From Bifidobacterium apousia (lineage in GTDB: Bacteria > Actinomycetota > Actinomycetes > Actinomycetales > Bifidobacteriaceae): a stretch of 64,000 nucleotides of DNA. The number at the start of each line of letters is the position of its first letter. Within the stretch, counting starts at the first letter, position 1. The notes beneath the pieces were generated by a model. The model made no database searches. It was not told where the DNA came from and was given only the letters and a program-made list of their open reading frames with translations. The stretch covers positions 1-64,000 of the forward strand of contig NZ_VMHK01000007.1 of assembly GCF_007559275.1 (NCBI RefSeq), in the 5' to 3' direction. The position numbers and the translations under genes are program-made. Shown piece by piece: positions 18,036 to 26,360 of this stretch.

Positions 18036-19136
18036 ATGCGGCCACTTAGCTGGAAATCCATCCTGAACTCCTTGGTGTCCGGTCGGCACCTGAGCGCGGA
18101 TGAGGCCGAGTGGTGCATGAACGACCTGATGGACGGGAATGCCGACCCGGTGCAGGTGGGCGCCGCCCTGTCCATGCAATCCACCCTGGGACTGACCAGC
18201 CCGGAGGTCGAAGGGGCCGCCAAGGCCATGGTGGGCCATGCGGTACCGCTGAAGGTCAGCGGTGATGTGACCGACATCGTCGGCACCGGCGGCGACGGGG
18301 CAGCGACGGTCAACCTGTCGACCATGGGCGCCATCGTGGCTGCAGCTGCGGGGGTCAGGATCGTCAAGCACGGCAACCGGGCCGCTTCCAGCAAGAGCGG
18401 CACCGCCGACTGCCTGGAGCAGCTGGGCCTGCCCTTGGATCTGCCGCCGCAGGAGGTGGCTGCCATGGCTGACCGCTACGGCATCACCTTCGTCTTCGCC
18501 AAGACCTTCCACCCCGCCATGCGGTTTGCCGGACCTGTCCGCTCGTCGCTGGGCATCCCGACGGTCTTCAACCTCCTGGGACCCCTGACCAATCCGGTCA
18601 ACCCCCGCTATGTGGCCATCGGATGCGCCCAGCGCCAGCTGAGCCCCATGCTGGCCCAAGTCTATGCCTCCCGCGGCCAGGAGGGCATGGTTTACACCTC
18701 GGCCGAAGGCCTTGACGAGATGGCCCCGACCGGGCCGGTTTCCATCTGGGAGATCCACCAGGGCAAGGTGGAGGAACGCTCCTTCGACCCGACTCGTGAA
18801 CTGGGCATCGACCCGGTGGATTTGGATGATCTGCGCGGCGGCGATCCCGCCTTCAACGCCAGCGTCGTCAGGGACTTCCTGGCTGGAAAGTCGGTTCCCT
18901 CCCGTTCCACGGCCCTGCTCAATGCGGCTTCGGCCATCGTGGCCGACGGCACGCAGATCGACGCCGGTTCCGAGGACGATTTGGGCATTCGATTTGCCCA
19001 GGCCTATCAACTGGCTACCGAGGTTGTGGACCAAGGCAGGGCCGCCGACCTGCTGGCAGCCTGGATCCACGGAGCCCAGGAAGCGCAGTCCCGCTGCCAG
19101 CAAGAGAATCGGGCATCCCGTCCGGTCTTAGTCTAG
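18036..19136 (+). CDS. trpD: Anthranilate phosphoribosyltransferase TrpD
   Basis: TrpD joins anthranilate to PRPP in tryptophan synthesis. The 366-residue protein has the PRPP-binding loop DIVGTGGDG (about residues 82-90), the KHGNRAASSKSGTADCLEQLG motif region and the catalytic-site segment FHPAMRFAGPVRSSLGIPTVFNLLGPLTNP. The ATG at 18036 follows AAAGGAAAAGAG. An ATG at 17931 would add 35 residues across the leader hairpin and is less likely. No other trp gene is in the window, so trpD stands alone as in many bifidobacteria. A strong terminator follows. Confidence 0.95.
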   Translation: MRPLSWKSILNSLVSGRHLSADEAEWCMNDLMDGNADPVQVGAALSMQSTLGLTSPEVEGAAKAMVGHAVPLKVSGDVTDIVGTGGDGAATVNLSTMGAIVAAAAGVRIVKHGNRAASSKSGTADCLEQLGLPLDLPPQEVAAMADRYGITFVFAKTFHPAMRFAGPVRSSLGIPTVFNLLGPLTNPVNPRYVAIGCAQRQLSPMLAQVYASRGQEGMVYTSAEGLDEMAPTGPVSIWEIHQGKVEERSFDPTRELGIDPVDLDDLRGGDPAFNASVVRDFLAGKSVPSRSTALLNAASAIVADGTQIDAGSEDDLGIRFAQAYQLATEVVDQGRAADLLAAWIHGAQEAQSRCQQENRASRPVLV

Positions 19137-19157
19137 GTTCGCGGCTGCCAAGCCTGT

Positions 19158-19203
19158 TCGGGCCTCGCTGGCTGATCTCTCTGCCAGCGAGGCCCGACTG
19201 TTT
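19158..19203 (+). terminator. Strong intrinsic terminator after trpD
   Basis: A perfect 15-bp stem, TCGGGCCTCGCTGGC (19158-19172) with its complement (19183-19197), a ten-base loop and CTGTTTT. It is the clearest terminator in the window. Confidence 0.9.
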
Positions 19204-19232
19204 TGGAGGCTTGTATACGGCGGCACACGGCA

Positions 19233-19778
19233 TTATCGCCGGTAGTGCCGTTGGTCGTCATCGAAGAGCCCGCTTGAATCATCGCGGAAATTCTTCCGGT
19301 CGATGATCAGTCCTGCGATGCCTATCAGCAGGAGCAGTCCCGCCAGCAGGCCGGTCAAGCCGGACCAGCGGGGAATGAAGATGGTCAGGAAGAAGCAGAC
19401 CAGGCCCAGCGCCGTCATGATCATGAAGGCCACCCGCCTTTTGCCCAGGTCGCTCAGGTCGGGGTTGGGCGGCACAAAGTCCGACGACTGGTCCATGACC
19501 TCGTCGGTGTCCAGCCAGCTGCTGCCTTGGAAATCGCGCGGTCCGGAGCCGCCGACGAAGGAGTCGCGCTTCAAGTCCTCGGCCCTCAGCGCTGCCTTCT
19601 TCTCGGACTTTCGAGCCTTCTTCTCGAATTCCTTGGCCGTCCTGGACGATTCCAGGGAACCCAGCTCGTCAGCGTGCGAGTTCAAGAAGTCCGCCCATTC
19701 CTCGTCCCCCTGTGGGGACCCGGTTCCCGCCTCGCTGTTATACTGTTTCCCGGCGTCGTTATGCTTGTGCTCGGTCAT
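19233..19778 (-). CDS. Small membrane protein with two C-terminal transmembrane helices
   Basis: The 181-residue protein has a hydrophilic, charged N-terminal two thirds with a Lys/Glu-rich helix (residues ~40-62, TAKEFEKKARKSEKKAALRAEDLKR-like). Two membrane spans follow: FMIMTALGLVCFFLTIFIP and LTGLLAGLLLLIGIAGLII, with a short Arg-Trp loop between them. A basic/acidic tail ends DDDQRHYRR. It resembles small actinobacterial membrane proteins of unknown function; I cannot name a family. TACGAT lies six bases before the ATG at 19778, so it is probably leaderless. It is divergent from the acyltransferase, 48 bases away. Confidence 0.75.
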   Translation of the reverse strand: MTEHKHNDAGKQYNSEAGTGSPQGDEEWADFLNSHADELGSLESSRTAKEFEKKARKSEKKAALRAEDLKRDSFVGGSGPRDFQGSSWLDTDEVMDQSSDFVPPNPDLSDLGKRRVAFMIMTALGLVCFFLTIFIPRWSGLTGLLAGLLLLIGIAGLIIDRKNFRDDSSGLFDDDQRHYRR

Positions 19779-19784
19779 AGAACC

Positions 19785-19790
19785 ATCGTA
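19785..19790 (-). promoter_or_regulatory. -10 element of the small membrane protein gene
   Basis: TACGAT on the minus strand is followed by six bases and the ATG at 19778. Confidence 0.4.
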
Positions 19791-19826
19791 ACCTCGGCCG
19801 CACGCATTCGCTACCAAGGAGTCTCT

Positions 19827-20525
19827 GTGCTGTACTGGTTCTTCGTCAAACTGCTCGGTCCGTTGGCGCGTACCTGGTTCAAACCGACCGTTGAAGGCAC
19901 GGAGAACATTCCCAAGCAGGGGGCTGCCATCATCGCCTCCAACCATCTGGCCGTCATCGACGACGCCCTCCTGCCCATCACCTGCCCTCGGATGATCCAC
20001 TTCATGGGCAAGGCCGAGTATTTCAACGGCAAGGGGATCAAGGGCAAGTTCAAGAAGTGGTGGTTCAGCTCGGTCGGTGTCTTTCCCGTGGACAGGTCAG
20101 GCGGCTCCAAGTCGCTGGGAGCCATGGAAACGGCTCGTTCCATCCTTGAGCACGGGCACATCTTCGGCATCCATCCGGAGGGCACGCGCAGCCCTGACGG
20201 CAGGCTTTACCGGGGGCATACCGGGGCGGCGCGGCTGGCCTTCGAGACCGGGACGACGGTGGTGCCAGCAGCCATCATCGGCACCAGGCAGCTTCAGGAG
20301 CCCGGCCATGTGATTCCGCATAAGGGCCGGACCAAGGTCATCTACGGCAAGCCCATCACCGTGCCCTACGTTCCGGTCAACAGCCTCACCCACGAGGAGA
20401 TCCGCAACCTGACCGACCGGATCATGCAGGAGATCCAGGAGATGAGCGGGCAACGCTACGTGGACGTGTATGCCCAGGTCATCAAGGCGCATGAAAACCA
20501 TGAGAACAACCAGGAGCTGGACTGA
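19827..20525 (+). CDS. 1-acyl-sn-glycerol-3-phosphate acyltransferase (PlsC family)
   Basis: This membrane-associated acyltransferase probably makes phosphatidic acid from lysophosphatidic acid and an acyl donor. Visible blocks are the catalytic NHLAVIDD (HX4D), the VFPVDRSGG block, HPEGTRSPDG, and VVPAAIIGT. The start is a GTG at 19827 with AAGGAG five bases upstream, giving 232 residues. It converges with pknL, with 12 bases between the stops. Several paralogues with different acyl preferences exist in Actinobacteria, so the exact substrate is not certain. Confidence 0.9.
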   Translation: MLYWFFVKLLGPLARTWFKPTVEGTENIPKQGAAIIASNHLAVIDDALLPITCPRMIHFMGKAEYFNGKGIKGKFKKWWFSSVGVFPVDRSGGSKSLGAMETARSILEHGHIFGIHPEGTRSPDGRLYRGHTGAARLAFETGTTVVPAAIIGTRQLQEPGHVIPHKGRTKVIYGKPITVPYVPVNSLTHEEIRNLTDRIMQEIQEMSGQRYVDVYAQVIKAHENHENNQELD

Positions 20526-20537
20526 CTTCCCGGCAGT

Positions 20538-22706
20538 TCAGACCACAGTCAGGGTCACGACGGCCGGCGAGCCGTCATCGTTGAGCACCTTGACCTGACT
20601 GCCGGGATTGGGGTCCTGGATGCGCACCGTGTGGGTCAGGTTGCCCAGCGGAGCGGAGATGTTGACCTTGAGCCCGTATCCCTCCAGGATCCTGGTGGCT
20701 TCGTCCTGGCTCTTGCCTTTCACGTCGGGCATGGTGATGGACTGCGGCCCCTTGGAGATCACCACGTTGACCGCATCGCCCCAGTGCAGCTGCTCCTGGG
20801 CCTGGTGGGAGGCGGAGATCACCTGGTTGCGTGGCACCTTGTCAGACCAGTCCTCGCTGTAGCTGACCTTGAGCCGAAGGGCTTCCAGGGCCGCCTTGGC
20901 CTCATCCCTGGCCTTGCCGACGATATCGGGCATGGCCACGGGCATGCGACCCTTGGACAGGACCAGGCTGACCTTGGCATCGTGGCGGGTCTTGGTCCCT
21001 GGTGCCGGATCCACGGAAATGGCCGCTCCTTCGGGGATGTCCATGGAGTACTGGTCCTTGGAGGTGTCGTGGTCTATCCTGTCGAACCCGGCTGCCTTCA
21101 AGGCCTGCACCGGATCCTTGCCATTGGGTGTTTCCGGCGTGAGGATGTCCTTGGGCACCGTGGCCTGGCGCACCCCCTTGGAGACGGTCAATTTGAGCCT
21201 GCCGCCCCTCTTGCTGATATGGGCTCCGATCGTATCGGGATCCGCGGCCATGACGGCTCCCTTGGCCACCTGGTCGCTGAAGTCATAGGCGGTGTCGACC
21301 TGGATGCCGGCGACCTTGAGTGTGCGGGCGTACTTGGCGAAGTCGGCGCCGACGACCTTGCACTCCTGGTTCTCGGAGCAGGAGACGTCATCCGGCTTGG
21401 GCAGGGCGACATAGCTGCCCGGACCCAGGAAGTACCACCAGGCGCCACCGCCGCCTCCTGCCAGGGCCAGGACCAGCAGAACCACCAACACGATGATCAA
21501 GCCCCGATGCCGGTGCTTGGGTTGAGCCGCTTCAGCGCCTGGCTGCACGATCTTCGCATCGGCGGAAGATGCTGTCGGATCCTGAGGCTGCAGAACGGTC
21601 GTGGCCTCGGCTCGGGAGGGGGTGTCCACATCGTTGAGCCGATAGCGTCTGGTCGCTGCCTCCGCATCGGTTTCGGGCGGGGCGGGCACAGACGGAACCG
21701 TGTCCGAATTCTCCGGGTCTGTGGCTGCCTCTTCGGTGTCGTCGCTGGGTGCCATAGCCGCGCGCTCTGAGGTTCCGGCGATGGCGGACTCGGGCTGTCC
21801 ACTGGCTGCGGCTGCTGCGGCCCCTGCAGGCAGCACGTAGTCCATGGCCTGTCGGTCCAGTCCCTTGACCACCTTCCTCAGGCTCTCCAGGGCCTTGCCT
21901 GCGTCATCCGGGCGATGCTCGGGGGAGCGGTCGGTCATCTCGGAGACCAGGGCGGCCACAGACGGGTCGATTCCCGGGCAGACCCTGGCCAGGGAGGGGA
22001 CGTCCTCGTGGACATGCTTGAAGACGATGGTCACCGGATTGTCGCTGGCGAAGGGGACCGTGCCGGTCAGCATCTCGTAGGCGATAATGCCCACGGCGTA
22101 GAGGTCGCTCTGGGGTGAGGCCTCATTGTTCTCGATGGTCTCGGGCGCCAGGTAGGCGGCCGTGCCCATGAGCATGCCCGTCGAGGACAGGGTGGCCTGG
22201 GCGGCGGCGCGGGCCAGGCCGAAGTCGGTGATCTCCACGTGGCCGCGGTCGTTGATGAGGATGTTTTCCGGCTTGATGTCGCGGTGGATGACGCCGGCTC
22301 GGTGGGCGGAGGCCAGGCCGTCCAGGACCTCGCCCAGGATGCGCAGGGTCTCCTTCAGGGGATAGACGCCCTGCCGGGCCATGTCCCGCCGCAGGCTGAT
22401 GCCGTGGACATACTCCATGACCAGGTAATCCAGCCCCTGATCGACGCCCGTGTCGTAGACCTGGACGATGTGGGGGTTGGCGATGGCAGCCGCGGACCTG
22501 GCCTCCCGGCGGAAGCGCTCCTCGAACTGGGCCCTGTGCGGCCCCTGGGCCAGCATGGTGTGCATGATCTTAACCGCCACATGCCTGGACAGCCTCTGGT
22601 CCAAGGCCTCGTAGACCGTGGCCATGCCACCCTGTGCGATCTCACGCAGAATGCGGTAGCGCCCGTCGATGATCCGGTCGCTGGTCCTCTCGTCCGCTTC
22701 ACTCAT
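20538..22706 (-). CDS. pknL: Serine/threonine protein kinase with PASTA repeats (PknL-like)
   Basis: A one-pass membrane kinase of 722 residues. The cytosolic Hanks-type kinase (residues ~14-280) has a Gly-rich loop, Lys46, HRDIKPENIL with catalytic Asp143, DFG at 161-163 and an activation loop with several Ser/Thr (ATLSSTGMLMGTAAYLAPE). A Pro/Ala/Glu-rich juxtamembrane region follows, then a transmembrane helix (~402-426) and four extracellular PASTA-like repeats. PASTA domains sense muropeptides or lipid II. The ATG overlaps the idsA stop (ATGAGTGA). The idsA-pknL order matches the mycobacterial pknL locus, which is the basis of the name; PknB is the alternative. Confidence 0.9.
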   Translation of the reverse strand: MSEADERTSDRIIDGRYRILREIAQGGMATVYEALDQRLSRHVAVKIMHTMLAQGPHRAQFEERFRREARSAAAIANPHIVQVYDTGVDQGLDYLVMEYVHGISLRRDMARQGVYPLKETLRILGEVLDGLASAHRAGVIHRDIKPENILINDRGHVEITDFGLARAAAQATLSSTGMLMGTAAYLAPETIENNEASPQSDLYAVGIIAYEMLTGTVPFASDNPVTIVFKHVHEDVPSLARVCPGIDPSVAALVSEMTDRSPEHRPDDAGKALESLRKVVKGLDRQAMDYVLPAGAAAAAASGQPESAIAGTSERAAMAPSDDTEEAATDPENSDTVPSVPAPPETDAEAATRRYRLNDVDTPSRAEATTVLQPQDPTASSADAKIVQPGAEAAQPKHRHRGLIIVLVVLLVLALAGGGGGAWWYFLGPGSYVALPKPDDVSCSENQECKVVGADFAKYARTLKVAGIQVDTAYDFSDQVAKGAVMAADPDTIGAHISKRGGRLKLTVSKGVRQATVPKDILTPETPNGKDPVQALKAAGFDRIDHDTSKDQYSMDIPEGAAISVDPAPGTKTRHDAKVSLVLSKGRMPVAMPDIVGKARDEAKAALEALRLKVSYSEDWSDKVPRNQVISASHQAQEQLHWGDAVNVVISKGPQSITMPDVKGKSQDEATRILEGYGLKVNISAPLGNLTHTVRIQDPNPGSQVKVLNDDGSPAVVTLTVV

Positions 22707-23934
22707 GCTCGTCTTGTCCGGCCCTCTGCACCTCGGAGGCCTGACCGGCCTCGGCATCAATGGAAGATACACGTTCATGATACCCGGCGGTGGTGGCAAG
22801 CGGCAGGAAGCGTCGGCAGGCCTTGAGGAATATGGTTCGGCCCCCTGTCGACAGATGCAGATCATCGGCCAGTGCCTGGGCTCGGGCCTGGGCTCGGACG
22901 GATAGGTCGGCCATGCGTCGACGGCTGGCCTCTACGGCCCCGCAGGACTGCATCAGGTCACGGACCATATTCACCTGGGTCTTGTTGCGGACTTGGGAGG
23001 TGCAACTGTACAGCCGGCGGATTTCCTTGGCCTGGTCAGGATCGACCATGGCCAGGGTGTCGGCCAGGAGGACGGTCCGCTTGCCCTCGCGGATATCGCC
23101 ACCCACGGGTTTGCCGGTACGTCGGTCGTCGCCTGTTACATCCAGCAGATCATCCGCCAGCTGGTAGGCCAGACCCAGATCCAGACCCAGGGCGCGCACG
23201 GACTCTTTATGCTCTTCCAGGTCTGCTCCAGAGGCCAGCAGGCCCAGAGCCAGCGGGGCCAGGGTGGTGTAGGAGGCGGTCTTCCAGGCCATGGTGTGCA
23301 GGGCCTGGCGGCGCAGGCGTTCCGGATCGTCCAGACAGGCCTCCTCCATGCCCATGTCCAGGACCTGGCCGGTGACCACAGCCGTCTGCATGGCTTGAAA
23401 GGCCCTGCCGATGGCCGTCCCCTGAGGCAGCTTGGCAGCCGCCTGGAGGGCCATGTCCGTGCTCAGCGATGCCAGCAGGTCGCCAAGGAGGATGCCTAGG
23501 CCGGCGCCGCGGGCGTCAGGTTTTGCGGGCGCCCGGCCGCTCGAATCGTTTCCGGCAACCGACCGGCTCAGGGCCAGATGGGCGGCAGGGCGGCCCCGAC
23601 GACGGGGGGAGCCGTCGATGATGTCGTCGTGGACCAGCGCGCTGGTCTGATAGACCTCCAAGGCGCAGGCAAGGTCCACTACCGCCTGTTCACGGTCAGG
23701 ATTCTGCTCGGACTCCAGAGCCCGCCAGACGTCGCAGAGCAGCAGGGCGCGCAGGCGTTTGCCGCCGCGGCCAGCCTCGATCGCCTGGAGGATGACCGCC
23801 TGCAAAGCCTCCTGGGAGGGGTTCTGATCCAGGGGTTGGTCCGGTCCGGACTCTGGAGCAATCAGATGGTCGCAACGGCGCTGGAGCAGTTCCTCCATGC
23901 GCTGTTCGACCCGTGCTGCAGTCACGCTTTTCAT
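22699..23934 (-). CDS. idsA: Polyprenyl diphosphate synthase (IdsA-like)
   Basis: This all-alpha trans-prenyltransferase condenses isopentenyl diphosphate with an allylic diphosphate to give a C15-C20 or longer chain. The first Asp-rich motif is DDIID (residues 103-107, in LVHDDIIDGSPRRRG); the second is YQLADDLLDVTGD. A GGKRLRALLL block binds the IPP pyrophosphate. An inserted, polar loop after the first motif (residues ~120-145) is longer than usual. The 411-residue start at 23934 has TAGGCT seven bases upstream and no ribosome binding site. The product may feed lipid carriers or cell-wall isoprenoids. pknL is translationally coupled downstream. Confidence 0.92.
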   Translation of the reverse strand: MKSVTAARVEQRMEELLQRRCDHLIAPESGPDQPLDQNPSQEALQAVILQAIEAGRGGKRLRALLLCDVWRALESEQNPDREQAVVDLACALEVYQTSALVHDDIIDGSPRRRGRPAAHLALSRSVAGNDSSGRAPAKPDARGAGLGILLGDLLASLSTDMALQAAAKLPQGTAIGRAFQAMQTAVVTGQVLDMGMEEACLDDPERLRRQALHTMAWKTASYTTLAPLALGLLASGADLEEHKESVRALGLDLGLAYQLADDLLDVTGDDRRTGKPVGGDIREGKRTVLLADTLAMVDPDQAKEIRRLYSCTSQVRNKTQVNMVRDLMQSCGAVEASRRRMADLSVRAQARAQALADDLHLSTGGRTIFLKACRRFLPLATTAGYHERVSSIDAEAGQASEVQRAGQDEHE

Positions 23935-23941
23935 GCCTTAG

Positions 23942-23947
23942 AGCCTA
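23942..23947 (-). promoter_or_regulatory. -10 element of idsA-pknL, leaderless
   Basis: TAGGCT on the minus strand is followed by seven bases and the idsA ATG. Confidence 0.5.
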
Positions 23948-24066
23948 TCCGCATATCTGCCCAGCGAACAGGCTGCCAGGACCATGGTGGATGGATGACA
24001 CCACTTGACCACATGATCGGTTGTGGCTTTCCTCGCGATTCCAGCTGGATCAGGATGGTGCCAAGG

Positions 24067-24088
24067 CTCCCGGTGCTCATACCGGGAG
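24067..24088 (+). promoter_or_regulatory. Inverted repeat just upstream of the DUF4192 gene
   Basis: A perfect 8-bp stem, CTCCCGGT with ACCGGGAG, and a six-base loop. It ends five bases before the GGGAGG motif used to place the start, so it may modulate translation or mark an operator. Confidence 0.35.
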
Positions 24089-24109
24089 CGGATGGGAGGC
24101 GATGACGGC

Positions 24110-24715
24110 ATGGACGATGCGCATGAATACGGCATGAAAGACCTGGTGGAGCACTACCGAGAGGGCCGACGACGATGGGGTGTGGAAGAGGCCGACAGAC
24201 GATGGCTCCAGCAACCTCTGACAGACTGGACCGCTGGTTTGCAAGGGCCGCAGGCGTGCCAGCGGTTGGACTCCGACTCGGCCGACTGCCTGGCCGTGGC
24301 CATTAAGGAGACGCTGGCCATACGCGACGGGCTTATTTTGTCCATTCTGGCACCCGGGCCTGGCCTGGACAGCGATCGGCTGATGGATCTTTGCGTTCGT
24401 CCCAACGATCCATCGAATGTGACATCGCTCTGCAGCATCCTGGATGCGGTCTTCAAGGACACCGCAACACGGCCGGACCAGCCCCGTTGCCATGCTGGGC
24501 TTGCCATGCTTGAAGCCATGGCAGATCAGGTTCCGCCGGGGTTTCGGTCCCAGCCACTGGCGGTCGCGGCCTATGTCGACTGGTGGAGTGGGGGATCCCG
24601 AGCATCGGGGTTTGCGCAGAAAGCTCTGGCAGACGACCGCTCCTGCAGCCTGGCCGCCATCGTCCTGGCCTTGATAGGCCGCGGCATCCACCCGGCTTGG
24701 AGGCAATTGGGCTGA
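24110..24715 (+). CDS. DUF4192-like protein of unknown function
   Basis: The 201-residue soluble protein has no signal peptide or membrane span. The C-terminal third, QPLAVAAYVDWWSGGSRASGFAQKALADDRSCSLAAIVLALIGRGIHP, is read here in parts. It follows the pattern of actinobacterial DUF4192 proteins: a tetratricopeptide-like helix pair ending in an AL..D..CSLA and GI.P signature. No function is known for that family. GGGAGG (24094-24099) precedes the ATG at 24110 at a loose ten bases; ATG 24092 in the same frame is an alternative. It lies alone between idsA (divergent) and the sigma factor gene. Confidence 0.65.
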   Translation: MDDAHEYGMKDLVEHYREGRRRWGVEEADRRWLQQPLTDWTAGLQGPQACQRLDSDSADCLAVAIKETLAIRDGLILSILAPGPGLDSDRLMDLCVRPNDPSNVTSLCSILDAVFKDTATRPDQPRCHAGLAMLEAMADQVPPGFRSQPLAVAAYVDWWSGGSRASGFAQKALADDRSCSLAAIVLALIGRGIHPAWRQLG

Positions 24716-24829
24716 ATCGGGAATAATCGTCCCCCTGGGGTGGTTCACTTTAATGAGTCTACGATTTGACCTTGCCAGAGCTGTGCCCTAAAAGCAGTGT
24801 CGGCGGGTGGGATGATCCAGGAGGAGAAT

Positions 24830-26230
24830 TTGGCCACGAAGGACACCAAGTCAGCCAAGACAGCCGCAGTGGATACCGAAAAGGGCCGGACCAGTTCAAC
24901 TGCCGGCAAGACCAAGACCGCCACCAGGTCCAAGACCAGCAGCAAGGCGTCCCGCAAGACCGCGTCCCGCAAGAGCGCCGCCACTAGCACCTCGGCGACC
25001 AAGACGAACCGCCGTCCGGCCTCCAAGACCGCCAAGAAGGTCGAAGAGAAGCCCATTCTGCAGCAGGATGAGCAGGAGCCCGACGAGGATCTGCTTGAGG
25101 ATCAGGAGGACGACGACCAGCTGGAGGACGAGCCCGACGAGGACGATCAGGAGGAGGATGAGGCCTCCCAGGTCCAGGACGAGGCCGAAGAGGACCGCAA
25201 GGCCGCCCATGCCCTCGCAGCCAAGGTCAAGGGCGCCTTTGTCGTCGACGATTCCGATGACGACGAGAATGTCACCCCCTCAGGCAATCCCAAGCGTCGT
25301 GTGGTCACCGCCGGCGCCACTGCCGATCCTGTCAAGGACTACCTCAAGCAGATCGGCCGCGTCAGCCTGCTGAACGCCGAGCAGGAGGTGGACCTCTCGG
25401 AGCGCATCGAGGCCGGCCTCTACGCCCAGCATCTGCTGGATACCGAGGGCGAGGACATGGACTTCAAGCGTCGCCGCGAGCTCAAGTGGGCCGCCAACGA
25501 CGGGAAGAAGGCCAAGGACCATCTGTTGGAGGCCAACCTGCGACTGGTGGTCTCCCTGGCCAAGCGCTACACCGGCAGGGGCATGCTCTTCCTGGACCTG
25601 ATACAGGAAGGCAACCTGGGTCTGATTCGTGCCGTGGAGAAGTTCGACTACACCAAGGGCTACAAGTTCTCGACCTACGCCACCTGGTGGATTCGTCAGG
25701 CCATCACCAGGGCCATGGCCGACCAGGCCCGCACCATCCGCGTGCCCGTCCACATGGTCGAGGTCATCAACAAGCTTTCCCGCGTCCAGCGTCAGATGCT
25801 GCAGGACCTGGGCCGCGAACCCACCCCCGACGAGCTGGCCAGGGAACTGGACATGCCCGTCGAGAAGGTCCAGGAGGTCCAGAAGTACGGCCGCGAGCCC
25901 ATCTCCCTGCACACCCCTCTGGGTGAGGACGGCGACTCGGAGTTCGGCGACCTGATCGAGGACACCGACGCCATCGCCCCCTCTGACGCCGTGGCCTTCT
26001 CCCTGCTGCAGGAGCAGTTCCAGCAGGTTCTCGAGACCCTGAGCCCCCGTGAGGCCGGCGTCATCAAGATGCGCTACGGCCTGGAGGATGGACAGCCCAA
26101 GACCCTGGACGACATCGGCCGCGTCTACGGGGTCACCCGTGAGCGCATCCGCCAGATCGAGTCCAAGACCATGTCCAAGCTGCGGCATCCCTCGCGCTCG
26201 CAGACCCTGCGGGACTTCCTGGATCAGTGA
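24830..26230 (+). CDS. rpoD: Principal RNA polymerase sigma factor (sigma-70, RpoD/SigA)
   Basis: The 466-residue protein is the housekeeping sigma factor. Residues 1-~65 are Lys/Thr/Ser/Ala-rich and ~70-125 are very acidic, a common actinobacterial N-terminus. Region 1.2 follows ([21 protein letters not shown]), then region 2 ([38 protein letters not shown]), region 3 (ANKLSRV-like) and region 4 ([21 protein letters not shown]). AGGAGG lies five bases before a TTG at 24830, encoding (M)[12 protein letters not shown] 24812 overlaps that site and is less likely. Region 2.4 fits recognition of the TANNNT -10 boxes found here. Confidence 0.96.
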   Translation: MATKDTKSAKTAAVDTEKGRTSSTAGKTKTATRSKTSSKASRKTASRKSAATSTSATKTNRRPASKTAKKVEEKPILQQDEQEPDEDLLEDQEDDDQLEDEPDEDDQEEDEASQVQDEAEEDRKAAHALAAKVKGAFVVDDSDDDENVTPSGNPKRRVVTAGATADPVKDYLKQIGRVSLLNAEQEVDLSERIEAGLYAQHLLDTEGEDMDFKRRRELKWAANDGKKAKDHLLEANLRLVVSLAKRYTGRGMLFLDLIQEGNLGLIRAVEKFDYTKGYKFSTYATWWIRQAITRAMADQARTIRVPVHMVEVINKLSRVQRQMLQDLGREPTPDELARELDMPVEKVQEVQKYGREPISLHTPLGEDGDSEFGDLIEDTDAIAPSDAVAFSLLQEQFQQVLETLSPREAGVIKMRYGLEDGQPKTLDDIGRVYGVTRERIRQIESKTMSKLRHPSRSQTLRDFLDQ

Positions 26231-26360
26231 CCTCTGCGTCCGGCGGGGAGGTCCTGATGCTGTCGAGGCCTCCTTGCTAGAAATGGTCATCGGTGCGTAA
26301 GCGACCGCCCATGCGAGGACTCCTGTCCCCGTGGGCGCCATGAGGTGAACGGCGAGGTAA

